Shown here one piece after another: positions 1 through 6,444 of a DNA stretch of 8,260 bases; the stretch's first letter is position 1; each line of letters opens with the position of its first letter. Origin of the DNA: Candidatus Melainabacteria bacterium GWA2_34_9. GTDB lineage: Bacteria; Cyanobacteriota; Vampirovibrionia; Gastranaerophilales; UBA9971. Made by a program: the position numbers and the translations under genes. The stretch covers positions 1 through 8,260 of the forward strand of contig MFRJ01000116.1 in assembly GCA_001784535.1 (NCBI GenBank), given 5' to 3'. Under the pieces are notes generated by a model, which was given only the letters and a program-made list of their open reading frames with translations, searched no databases and was not told the DNA's origin.

Positions 1-7
1 TATCTCA

Positions 8-14
8 CACCTCT
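8..14 (-). promoter_or_regulatory. Ribosome binding site of a leftward gene starting just beyond the left edge
   Basis: Read on the minus strand the window ends AGAGGTG followed by seven bases. AGAGGTG is a strong Shine-Dalgarno match, and the same core precedes the small gene starting at 8017. The start codon should therefore lie at the window edge or one or two bases outside it. The product cannot be seen. Confidence 0.55.
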
Positions 15-92
15 TTTTATTTTTAATACCTATTATGCCGAAAACAAATTTAATTTGAGTATATAAATTTAATTATATTAGCAATATTTATA

Positions 93-101
93 ATTGTAAC
101 A
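93..101 (-). promoter_or_regulatory. Predicted extended -10 promoter for the gene left of the window
   Basis: The minus strand reads TGTTACAAT, an extended -10 box (TGn plus TACAAT, one mismatch to TATAAT). Transcription would start near 86 and run toward the ribosome binding site at 8-14, giving a leader of about 85 nt. No good -35 hexamer is visible. The -35 region is occupied by an 11-bp tandem repeat at 113-134. This is a prediction from motif and position only. Confidence 0.35.
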
Positions 102-112
102 CTTATTAAGAT

Positions 113-134
113 TTTTAATATAATTTTAATATAA
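113..134. repeat. Perfect 11-bp tandem repeat, two copies
   Basis: TTTTAATATAA occurs twice head to tail (113-123 and 124-134) with no mismatch. It lies upstream of the leftward -10 box at 93-101, at about -27 to -48. The period is close to one helical turn, so it could be an A/T-rich contact site for RNA polymerase or a regulator. In such AT-rich DNA it could also be chance. Confidence 0.5.
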
Positions 135-165
135 ATTTGGTTTGGTAAACAAAAAAATTTCTTAT

Positions 166-333
166 TTAAGTGACTGCTTGTTTTTTCTTGATTTCTAAAG
201 CTGCGTCATAAGCGAGAATATAAGCGCTGCAAGCTTTATAATTTTTCATATACCAGGCACAGTTTTCTTCCAGACAAAGTTGTGTAACCTCTTTCCCTGC
301 ACTCATTAAAGGGCAAACCTGAACACTACTCAT
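166..333 (-). CDS. Small four-cysteine protein, 55 residues, function unknown
   Basis: The frame opens with ATG, runs 55 codons and ends in TAA. Upstream is a strong Shine-Dalgarno (AGGAGA, 338-345 region) at good spacing, which fixes the start. Four cysteines stand at residues 7, 20, 25 and 35, in the order CPLMSAG, QLC, ENCAWY, KAC. Small proteins with a CPLMS-like opening followed by a C-x4-CAW motif and a fourth cysteine recur as hypothetical proteins in many bacteria; I know of no assigned function. The spacing suggests a small metal site (zinc or iron-sulfur), which is inference. There is no signal peptide or membrane helix, so it is probably cytoplasmic. It lies 101 bases downstream of the membrane protein gene at 435-779 on the same strand and may be cotranscribed with ligA or expressed from its own promoter at 369-377. 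Confidence 0.75.
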   Translation of the reverse strand: MSSVQVCPLMSAGKEVTQLCLEENCAWYMKNYKACSAYILAYDAALEIKKKQAVT

Positions 334-368
334 TAATTCTCTCCTAGGTCTTTTTTGTAATAATTTTT

Positions 369-377
369 ATTTTATCA
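369..377 (-). promoter_or_regulatory. Candidate extended -10 promoter of the four-cysteine gene
   Basis: The minus strand reads TGATAAAAT, an extended -10 with one mismatch. A start near 362 would leave a leader of about 29 nt before the ATG at 333. The -35 region is not convincing. Readthrough from the ligA transcript is the alternative. Confidence 0.3.
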
Positions 378-434
378 GGTTTTTTCTTTTAAGACTTAGA
401 CGATTTAAAGGATTTTTTGTATAAAGCTATTTTA

Positions 435-779
435 TTAAAACTTATCTTCTGAAGTGGTTTCTTTTACTTCATCCATTTCTTGCATGAGTTCTTTTATTTC
501 GTCATCTTTCATTTCTTCATTAGAAGTATGAATTTTTATGGAGATGCTGTTTCTGAATGTAAGATAAACAAATAATATAACAATAGTCCACAAAAGAGAT
601 GCTTGGAAGTAATTTATTATAGGTCCCTGAAGTCTGTTTGCAATTATTTCGTTCCATCCTGCCATAACAGCCCACACGGGAAATAATATAAATCCGCAAA
701 ATAGGCATGTTGAAATAAATCCCAGTAATAATAATCCTGATAAACCGTGTATTTGAAATACTTTAAAATTTTTATTCAT
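435..779 (-). CDS. Two-helix inner-membrane protein, 114 residues, unknown
   Basis: I do not recognise this family. Two hydrophobic segments are clear, at about residues 13-40 (with Cys25 and Cys28) and 58-76. They are joined by a short loop with WNE and QGP. A charged, strongly acidic tail follows (residues 85-114, rich in Glu, Asp and Lys), which may be helical. With two crossings both ends should lie on the same side, probably the cytoplasm. There is no cleavable signal. The gene follows ligA after 17 bases, and its ribosome binding site (AGAGG, 794-798) overlaps the ligA stop codon TAG, which implies cotranscription and probably coupled translation. The spacer from this site to the ATG is long, about 13 bases. 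No catalytic motif is visible. A link to ligase function is only a matter of position. Confidence 0.8.
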   Translation of the reverse strand: MNKNFKVFQIHGLSGLLLLGFISTCLFCGFILFPVWAVMAGWNEIIANRLQGPIINYFQASLLWTIVILFVYLTFRNSISIKIHTSNEEMKDDEIKELMQEMDEVKETTSEDKF

Positions 780-796
780 ATTTTAAAAAAATACCT

Positions 797-2830
797 CTAA
801 GAAATTAATTTTAAAAATTCATTTTCATTTAAGATTGTAACATTTAATTTCAAAGCTTTCTCATATTTTGAACCGGGATTTTCTCCAACAACCACATAGG
901 AAGTTTTAGCACTTACGCTACCGGTAATTTTACCACCAAGCTTTTTAATTATATCAGCTGCCTTATTTCTTTCCATAGATTCTAAAGTTCCGGTTAATAC
1001 GAAAATTTTACCTGCTAGGGGCTGTTCTCCGATTGTTTTTTGTTTTTCTTCTTCAAGTTTTACTCCAAAATTTTCAAGTTTTTTTAGCATGGAAAGAACA
1101 TTTTGATTTTCAAAATACTTTACAATACTTTGTGCTGTTTTCTCACCAATGCCGTCGATGGAAGAAAGTTCTTCAACAGAAGCTGATTTTAGCTGTTCAA
1201 TAGAATTAAAATTCTGGCTTACTATTTCAGCAGTTTCTTTTCCGACGTATTTTATACCGAGAGCATTTATCAAATTGGCAAGAGGTCTAATTTTGCTTGA
1301 ATTAATCGCGTTTATGATATTTAGTGCGGATTTTTCAGCAAGTCTATCGAGTGAAAGAACATCTTCCATTGTCAATCCGTATAAATCAGCAGGATCTTTT
1401 ATGAGTTCTTTTTCAATAAACTGTGCAACAAGAGAATCTCCCACTCCGTCAATATCCATAGCACCTCTGCTTACCCAGTATTCGAGCCATCCCTGAAGCT
1501 GTGCTTTGCATCCGGCAAGGTTGGAGCAATAAGTAATTACTTCGCCTTCTTTTCTTTCAAGCTTTGCGCCGCATGAAGGGCATGTTTCAGGATATTTGAA
1601 AGGCTGACTTAAAGCCCATCTTTGAGAAATATCAACTCCTATTATCTTGGGGATGATTTCAGCTGCTTTTTTAACCCAGACTTTGTCGCCTATTCTTACG
1701 TCAAGTCTTTCAATTTCATCAGCGTTATGGAGGCTTGCTCTTGAAACAGTTGTTCCTGCAAGTTTAATAGGCTGAAGGATAGCCACCGGTGTGATTGCTC
1801 CAGTTCTTCCCGTATTTATTTCTATATCTAAAAGCGTTGTAATCACTTCTTCCGGAGGAAATTTATAAGCTGTAGCCCATCTCGGAGCTCTTGAAGTAAA
1901 TCCAAGTTCTTCCTGTTTGCGAATATCATTAACTTTTATAACAACTCCGTCCGTTGCATAATCAAGTTCAAATCTTTTTTCCTGCCATTCGTTGCAAAAA
2001 TCTATAACTTCTTGAATATTTTTACATAATCTGCTTTGTGGGTTGGTTTTAAAGCCAAGTTTCTTGAATAATTCAAGAGTATCTTTATGGGTTGTTGGAT
2101 TACTGTTTCCTTCTATAATTCCTGCATAAACAAAAATATCAAGATCTCTTTCGCTGGTAATTTTAGAATCAAGTTGTCTTACGGATCCGCTTCCTGCATT
2201 TCTAGGGTTTGCAAATTCCTGTTCGCCTGTTTGTCTGCGTTTTTCGTTAAGTTTTTCAAACGAAGAAACCGGCATGAACACTTCTCCGCGGGCTTCTATA
2301 AATTCGGGAATTTCTGCAACTTCTCCCGAATAAAGTTTTAGAGGAATAGTTTTTATTGTTTTCAGATTTACTGTTATATCTTCTCCGGTTTTACCGTCAC
2401 CACGAGTTGCTCCTCTTGTAAAAATGCCTTTTTCATAACTTAAAGAAATTGCAAGTCCGTCAATTTTTAATTCGCAGAAAAGTTCTATAGCTTTTTCGTT
2501 AGGAAAAGTTTTTTGTATACGGTTGTACCAGTCTGTTAAGTCTTCCTGTGAATATGCATTATCAAGGCTAAAAAGTCTGTATTTGTGTTTAACCTGCTCA
2601 AATTTTTCTGACGGAACTTCGCCGACTCTTTGGGTAGGACTATCTGAGGTTATAAGTTCGGGATATAAATATTCCAGCTCTTTTAATTCGTTAAAAAGTC
2701 TGTCATATTCGCTGTCAGGAATTTCAGGGGTGTCTTTTGCATAATAAAGATAGTTGTGATAATTGATTTTATCCCGCAAATCCTTTATTTTTTCTTCGAT
2801 TTTCTGTTTCGTTAAACCTTGCAAACCCAT
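797..2830 (-). CDS. ligA: NAD-dependent DNA ligase LigA
   Basis: The enzyme seals nicks in duplex DNA using NAD+, in replication (Okazaki joining) and repair. At 677 residues it has the usual full length. Domain Ia holds the NMN-binding helices (KINYHNYLYY, SEYDRLF, residues 21-46). The adenylation domain carries the active-site lysine in KIDG (Lys122), then EARGEVFM near 179-186 and DGVVIK near 294-299. The OB-fold follows. The zinc finger has Cys417, Cys420, Cys435 and Cys441. Helix-hairpin-helix repeats span about 455-590 (DGVGD, DGIGEKTA). A C-terminal BRCT domain covers about 604-677 (FVLTGTLE near 610-617, then YVVVGENPGSK). No key residue is missing. The start codon lies at the expected distance before the first helix. 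A weak site (GAGG, 2843-2846) lies 12 bases upstream and overlaps a small inverted repeat. It is the first gene, or near first, of a leftward operon with the membrane protein at 435-779. Confidence 0.98.
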   Translation of the reverse strand: MGLQGLTKQKIEEKIKDLRDKINYHNYLYYAKDTPEIPDSEYDRLFNELKELEYLYPELITSDSPTQRVGEVPSEKFEQVKHKYRLFSLDNAYSQEDLTDWYNRIQKTFPNEKAIELFCELKIDGLAISLSYEKGIFTRGATRGDGKTGEDITVNLKTIKTIPLKLYSGEVAEIPEFIEARGEVFMPVSSFEKLNEKRRQTGEQEFANPRNAGSGSVRQLDSKITSERDLDIFVYAGIIEGNSNPTTHKDTLELFKKLGFKTNPQSRLCKNIQEVIDFCNEWQEKRFELDYATDGVVIKVNDIRKQEELGFTSRAPRWATAYKFPPEEVITTLLDIEINTGRTGAITPVAILQPIKLAGTTVSRASLHNADEIERLDVRIGDKVWVKKAAEIIPKIIGVDISQRWALSQPFKYPETCPSCGAKLERKEGEVITYCSNLAGCKAQLQGWLEYWVSRGAMDIDGVGDSLVAQFIEKELIKDPADLYGLTMEDVLSLDRLAEKSALNIINAINSSKIRPLANLINALGIKYVGKETAEIVSQNFNSIEQLKSASVEELSSIDGIGEKTAQSIVKYFENQNVLSMLKKLENFGVKLEEEKQKTIGEQPLAGKIFVLTGTLESMERNKAADIIKKLGGKITGSVSAKTSYVVVGENPGSKYEKALKLNVTILNENEFLKLIS

Positions 2831-2844
2831 GCCTAATTATGTCC

Positions 2845-2861
2845 TCACATTTAATATGTGA
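2845..2861 (-). repeat. Inverted repeat in the ligA leader (6-bp arms, 5-nt loop)
   Basis: TCACAT and ATGTGA are perfect complementary arms around a 5-base loop. On the ligA transcript the 3' arm runs into GTGAGG, the only Shine-Dalgarno-like string before the ligA start. The palindrome could act as a leader hairpin or as a protein-binding operator. It lies immediately downstream of the candidate -10 box at 2869-2874. Confidence 0.4.
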
Positions 2862-2868
2862 AGATTTT

Positions 2869-2874
2869 ACTATA
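2869..2874 (-). promoter_or_regulatory. Candidate -10 box of the ligA promoter
   Basis: The minus strand reads TATAGT, one mismatch from TATAAT. It would start transcription near 2862, right at the inverted repeat, giving a leader of about 32 nt. There is no convincing -35 box and no TG extension. Readthrough from the small gene at 2885-3043 is also possible. Confidence 0.3.
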
Positions 2875-2884
2875 AAAATGCTTT

Positions 2885-3043
2885 CTAGTATCCGTTGATA
2901 TTAATTACGGAATTCCCTTTGCTTATATGCGTTAAAGGACTGCTATAATTCATAAAACCGGTGTAGCAGATTGTACAAAATGAAATAATAATTGAATTTA
3001 CTACAACTCCAACCGCGATTATTGAAAAAATTTTGTTATCCAT
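2885..3043 (-). CDS. Probable small single-helix membrane protein, 52 residues
   Basis: This family is not recognised. From the ATG at 3043 the protein opens MDNKIFSIIAVG, has one long hydrophobic segment (about residues 5-31, including Cys23 and Cys26) and a short polar tail ending NINGY. The same frame can be extended to an ATG at 3106 (73 residues). That extension crosses the two opposed -10 boxes at 3070-3078 and has no ribosome binding site, so I prefer the inner start. A G-rich run (GGGGG) about 10 bases upstream of it is a weak ribosome binding site. The gene lies 54 bases upstream of ligA on the same strand and could share its transcript. The residue composition looks like a real membrane protein, but the open frame is short and chance cannot be excluded. 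Confidence 0.5.
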   Translation of the reverse strand: MDNKIFSIIAVGVVVNSIIISFCTICYTGFMNYSSPLTHISKGNSVININGY

Positions 3044-3069
3044 CCCCAATTTTGCCCCCGAAATATTTT

Positions 3070-3078
3070 TGTTATAAT
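3070..3078 (+). promoter_or_regulatory. Extended -10 promoter of the decarboxylase gene, with an opposed -10
   Basis: TGTTATAAT is a perfect extended -10 element. Fifteen bases upstream TTGCCC is a partial -35 match. Transcription would start near 3085 and reach the ATG at 3153 after about 70 nt. The same bases read TATAAC on the minus strand (3072-3077), which could serve the small leftward gene starting at 3043. Confidence 0.55.
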
Positions 3079-3152
3079 CTGGATGGTACTCTTTTTTCAG
3101 TCGCATTAAAATTAAACATGCCGACTTTTAATAAAAACAGGCGGGCTAGTTT

Positions 3153-4526
3153 ATGTATATTTCTCAAGCTATAAACAAAATAATTCAGCATGAACCAATT
3201 TTATTCACTACTCCGGGGCATTCCGGCGGAAAAGGTGTGTTGCCTGAATACAAAGAAATTGTCGGTAAAAAAATATTTAAAGCTGACCTTTCTGAGCTTG
3301 AAGGTTTGGATAATCTTCAAAACCCTTCCGGTATAATAAAAAATGCTCTTGTAAGGGCAAGTGAAATTTATGGAACTAAAAATACGTTTTATCTTGTTAA
3401 CGGGTCGACTTCCGGCATAATTGCTCTGATGCTGGCTACTGTAAGTCGCGGTGGCGAGGTTTTGATTTCAAGAAACGCTCATAAATCTGTTATAAACGCC
3501 CTTGTTTTATCAGGTGCCCAACCTGTATGGGTAAATCCTGAGTGGGAGACAAACTGGAATATTCCGTCATGTGTAAATCCTGAAAAAATCAGGCAAAAAC
3601 TTGATAAAAATCCTGATATAAAAGCTGTATGGGTTACGAGCCCTACTTATGAGGGTGTGGTTACTGACATAGAATCAATATCAAAAATTTGTAAAGAAAA
3701 AGATGTTCTTTTGATTGTAGATGAAGCACATGGAGCGTTGTGGAATTTCTCTGAAAAATTGCCCGTGTCGTCGATTCATTTGGGTGCGGATGCATGTGTC
3801 CAGTCTTTGCATAAGACGGGCTCTTGTCTTACGCAGGGAGCAGTTCTTCATTTGAGCCATAATTCAGGAGTTAATCTCGAAAAATTAACACAGTGTCTTA
3901 ATATTGTTAATACAACTTCGCCGTCTTATTTGATTTTATCAAGCATAGAGGCTTCTATAGAATATTTAAATTCCACTGAAGGGCGGCAAAATCTTGATGG
4001 ATTGATTAATAATATAGAAGAAATAAAGTTTTTTACTAATATGAATATAGGTATCAGCTTTCTGGAAAGCAATGAAAACTGTCAGCACGATCCTACAAAG
4101 CTTTTTATGGGATTGAATAATATATCAGGATATGATCTTTCTGATGTTTTATTTAAGAAATTCAACATAGAAGTTGAACTTGATAATAGCAAGGGTATTC
4201 TTGTTCTTACAGGTATTGGTACAACTCGAAAAAAACTTGAAAAGTTTGCTTTCTCTTTGATAAAAGCTGAAAAAATGTTGCAAAAATCTCAAAATGAACC
4301 AGCTTTAACACCTTTTATAGAAGCTGAAGTTGTTTATTCTCCAGCCGATGCTTTCTATAAAAAGTCTAAAAAGATTGAGGTTTCGAGGGCAGTTGGACTT
4401 GTTGCAAAAGAAACAATCGTTAATTATCCTCCCGGAATTTCTCTGATTATTGCAGGAGAGATAATCAAGTCGGAACATCTTGAGTTTTTTGGTGATAGGA
4501 AAGAAATTGATGTTATTCTTGACTAG
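3153..4526 (+). CDS. PLP-dependent Orn/Lys/Arg-type decarboxylase
   Basis: This is a fold-type I PLP enzyme of the ornithine/lysine/arginine decarboxylase family, which makes polyamines or cadaverine from basic amino acids. The N-terminus has FTTPGHSGG (18-26). NGSTSG (83-88) is the cofactor-phosphate region, His110 (in NAHKS) would stack on the PLP ring, and DEAHGA (190-195) holds the aspartate that contacts the pyridine nitrogen. Lys221 in SLHKTGS is the Schiff-base lysine, followed by LTQGAVLH. The C-terminal domain keeps the family's AVGLVAKETIVNYPPGI string (413-429). At 457 residues it lacks the N-terminal wing domain of the large acid-inducible enterobacterial enzymes and matches the short Bacillus SpeA/YaaO-like type. 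Substrate (Arg, Lys or Orn) cannot be read from sequence. An AGGCGG site 8 bases upstream fixes the start. It is probably cytoplasmic and transcribed from the extended -10 at 3070-3078. Confidence 0.92.
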   Translation: MYISQAINKIIQHEPILFTTPGHSGGKGVLPEYKEIVGKKIFKADLSELEGLDNLQNPSGIIKNALVRASEIYGTKNTFYLVNGSTSGIIALMLATVSRGGEVLISRNAHKSVINALVLSGAQPVWVNPEWETNWNIPSCVNPEKIRQKLDKNPDIKAVWVTSPTYEGVVTDIESISKICKEKDVLLIVDEAHGALWNFSEKLPVSSIHLGADACVQSLHKTGSCLTQGAVLHLSHNSGVNLEKLTQCLNIVNTTSPSYLILSSIEASIEYLNSTEGRQNLDGLINNIEEIKFFTNMNIGISFLESNENCQHDPTKLFMGLNNISGYDLSDVLFKKFNIEVELDNSKGILVLTGIGTTRKKLEKFAFSLIKAEKMLQKSQNEPALTPFIEAEVVYSPADAFYKKSKKIEVSRAVGLVAKETIVNYPPGISLIIAGEIIKSEHLEFFGDRKEIDVILD

Positions 4527-4545
4527 TTAGTAGTTTTGGCTAATA

Positions 4546-4554
4546 TGGTATACT
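4546..4554 (+). promoter_or_regulatory. Extended -10 promoter of the DUF151 gene
   Basis: TGGTATACT is an extended -10 box in the 70-base gap between the decarboxylase stop and the DUF151 start. A start near 4561 gives a leader of about 36 nt. The TTGACT at 4519-4524 looks like a -35 box but lies 24 bases away, too far to pair with it. Confidence 0.45.
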
Positions 4555-4596
4555 GGGATATAATTAAAATTATACAGGCTTAATGGAGTTAATTTT

Positions 4597-5124
4597 ATGA
4601 TTGAAATGCAGGTAATGGGAATAGCTATAGATACTAAGTCAGGGTCTCCCATTGTTGTTCTTAACGATATAGAAAAGCGAAGAGCTCTTCCTATATGGAT
4701 AGGACAGGCTGAAGCCAGCGCAATTATAAGACAGCTCGAAAATATCAAAACTCCAAGACCAATGACGCACGATTTGATATGCAATTTACTGGATTTATCC
4801 TCTTTTATTGTAGAAAAAATAGAAATAAACGACTATAATGATACGACTTATTATGCGACCATTTTTGTTAAGGGAAAAAGCGGTGAAAAGTACGAAATTG
4901 ACTCAAGACCGTCTGATGCTATAACTATAGCTCTAAAAAACAAATCCCCGATATTTGTAACGCCTAATGTTGTATTGGATGGAACAATTTCTACAGACGA
5001 AGAACGCGATGAGCAGGAGTCTGAAGAATTTAAAAAGTTTGTAAATGATATCAAACCTTCTGATTTTAAGAATCTTTTAGAGAATTTTGAAAAACCTGAA
5101 GGGTTTAATGAAGAAAATAGTTAG
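4597..5124 (+). CDS. Bifunctional nuclease family protein (DUF151/BFN domain)
   Basis: The 175-residue protein carries the DUF151/BFN domain, described as a bifunctional nuclease in plants and known structurally from Thermotoga. Its role in bacteria is unclear. Recognisable family strings are LPIWIGQAEASAI (31-43), RPMTHDLICNLL (54-65) and DSRPSDAITIAL (102-113). The opening strand MIEMQVMGIAID is typical, which supports the start, as does GGAG 8 bases upstream. After about residue 130 there is an acidic tail (TDEERDEQESEEF) ending in a short segment (KKFVNDIKPSDFKNLLENF) of the kind that follows this domain in other bacteria. No signal peptide is seen; it should be cytoplasmic. The stop codon overlaps the ribosome binding site of the next gene, so the two are probably coupled. 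Family assignment is secure, nuclease activity is not. Confidence 0.92.
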   Translation: MIEMQVMGIAIDTKSGSPIVVLNDIEKRRALPIWIGQAEASAIIRQLENIKTPRPMTHDLICNLLDLSSFIVEKIEINDYNDTTYYATIFVKGKSGEKYEIDSRPSDAITIALKNKSPIFVTPNVVLDGTISTDEERDEQESEEFKKFVNDIKPSDFKNLLENFEKPEGFNEENS

Positions 5125-5135
5125 AGGAGAATTTT

Positions 5136-5438
5136 ATGTATATTGATGCAAAATTTCTTGAATTAATAATAACGGGCGTATGGATAACTATTGGTAGTTT
5201 ATTGTTAATTATAAATATTTTTATGCAAAAGGCTCTTTTAAAAATTATTGGCATAGCTTGTTTAGTTACAAGCATTTCTGTCTTTATAATTAAAAAATTA
5301 TTCTCTTTATATCAACAATATTTTTATTTGGAGATTGCGTTGTTAATGGTTTTAGGTATTGTAATTTTTTTCTTAATGAGAAAGATTGCATTAAAACCAA
5401 ATAAAACTGACAACGAAAATGAAATAAACAAAGTTTAA
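5136..5438 (+). CDS. Three-helix membrane protein, 100 residues, unknown
   Basis: No family is recognised. Hydrophobic segments lie at about residues 8-29, 34-52 and 63-82. The lysines and arginine at the segment borders (QKALLK, KKLF, MRK) and the polar C-terminal tail (KPNKTDNENEINKV) suggest an integral membrane protein without a cleaved signal. A strong ribosome binding site (AGAGGAG, 5123-5129) sits 6 bases before the ATG and overlaps the stop of the DUF151 gene, 11 bases upstream, so it is almost certainly in that operon and translated by coupling. Its stop codon TAA overlaps the stop of the opposite-strand kinase gene within TTAA. No motif points to a function. Confidence 0.82.
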   Translation: MYIDAKFLELIITGVWITIGSLLLIINIFMQKALLKIIGIACLVTSISVFIIKKLFSLYQQYFYLEIALLMVLGIVIFFLMRKIALKPNKTDNENEINKV

Positions 5439-6322
5439 GCACAAATGACTTCGATACGGTTCCCGTGATGCTTTATGTTTATGGGAGATGAGAATTCATA
5501 AAGTTCTCCATCAAGCATAAACAGGCTTTTTTCATTAAATTCAAGATGGATTTCTTCTATTTGTGTGTAAAAAATTGAAGGATCCTGCAATATATTTAGG
5601 CGTGCCTGATTTTTTACCAGAAGCCATAACATATCAGAATGTGTTACATTCGGGTAAACATATATAAAAGAAAATAAATCCCTATTCTCATCTTTTATAT
5701 CTTCGAATGCCAGATCTTTGCTTATCAAACTGGCATTGTTTATTATTAAATAGCCTGTTTGAAACTCCATAGAGTCCATTTTGAATTCTTTTATATGATC
5801 GTAAAAATTGGTTAAAGACATAAATCCGGGTAAATTATAGGCAAAAGACCCCCAAAAGGCTTTTGCATTTTGGGAAGTTGATTGAAGCACCTGGCAGGCA
5901 ACCCCGTATAGCATGCCTGTTAAGAATTTGTATTTATCTTTAACTATTGCGACTTTATGAAAAATATTGTTTTTTTCGTTTTCGTTTGCTATTAAATAAG
6001 CTGCATCTTCAAGAAAATATGGCAGATTTAAGGATTTTGCAAATTCATTTGCGGTTCCTGTAGGAATTATTCCAAATTTATAAGCAGAAAAAAACGTTTC
6101 AGGTATGGCATTTATAGCTTTATGGATCGTTCCGTCGCCTCCTGCAATAACAATGAGGTCTTTATTATTTTCCATAGGCTTATGAATTTTCAGAAAATCC
6201 TCGTTAATAATTTCAAGGTTAAAATCATATTCTTTGCAGAATATCTGATAAAGACGGCTTATTCCGCCCATATATTTTTTGTCAAAATCAGGATTAGGAA
6301 ATAAAAATATCTTTTTTTTCAT
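5435..6322 (-). CDS. Diacylglycerol kinase-like lipid kinase (DAGK catalytic family)
   Basis: The protein belongs to the DgkB/YegS/LCB5 family of soluble lipid kinases, which use ATP to phosphorylate diacylglycerol or related lipids at the cytoplasmic face of the membrane. The opening strand KIFLFPNP and the nucleotide loop VIAGGDGTIHKAI (58-70, GGDGT at 61-65) are characteristic. IPTGTANEFAKSLNLP (86-101) is the second nucleotide-binding motif; the usual form is GTaNDfA, so Glu93 stands where Asp is common. Near the C-terminus FMLDGELY (268-275) carries the conserved DGE. At 295 residues the length is normal. It starts MKKKIF at an ATG with no Shine-Dalgarno before it, in a very AT-rich leader. 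It diverges from the TPR gene and overlaps the three-helix gene by 4 bases at its 3' end. Lipid substrate is not determined by sequence. Confidence 0.9.
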   Translation of the reverse strand: MKKKIFLFPNPDFDKKYMGGISRLYQIFCKEYDFNLEIINEDFLKIHKPMENNKDLIVIAGGDGTIHKAINAIPETFFSAYKFGIIPTGTANEFAKSLNLPYFLEDAAYLIANENEKNNIFHKVAIVKDKYKFLTGMLYGVACQVLQSTSQNAKAFWGSFAYNLPGFMSLTNFYDHIKEFKMDSMEFQTGYLIINNASLISKDLAFEDIKDENRDLFSFIYVYPNVTHSDMLWLLVKNQARLNILQDPSIFYTQIEEIHLEFNEKSLFMLDGELYEFSSPINIKHHGNRIEVICA

Positions 6323-6390
6323 AAGAAAATTTTTTTGTTGCTTATTTAATATCTATAAGCCATTCCAAAAGTTTTTATATCAGCTTTTCG

Positions 6391-6398
6391 AGTATAAT
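6391..6398. promoter_or_regulatory. Overlapping opposed -10 boxes between the lipid kinase and TPR/matrixin genes
   Basis: The plus strand reads TATAAT at 6393-6398. The minus strand reads TATACT over 6391-6396. The intergenic region (6323-6444) has divergent genes on both sides. Rightward transcription would start near 6405 with a leader of about 40 nt; leftward near 6384 with about 60 nt. Neither direction has a clear -35 hexamer. Confidence 0.45.
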
Positions 6399-6444
6399 AT
6401 ATGGGGTAATTAATTTTATAGAACTTCTTGCTAGACTTTTTGAC

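Noticed and set aside
145..165. Stem GTTT-GGT-AAAC with an adjacent A-tract as a terminator
   Set aside because: Only four AT-rich pairs, and the A/T tract is on the wrong side for the leftward genes.
1149..1496. 115-codon frame antisense to ligA, and similar frames at 2087-2341 and 2523-2744
   Set aside because: They are shadows of the intact ligA reading frame and have no start signals.
2992..3174. 60-codon plus-strand frame before the decarboxylase
   Set aside because: It overlaps the promoter and the true start of the decarboxylase and has no ribosome binding site.
4527..4784. 85-codon minus-strand frame across the DUF151 start
   Set aside because: Antisense to a confident gene and spans its promoter and ribosome binding site.
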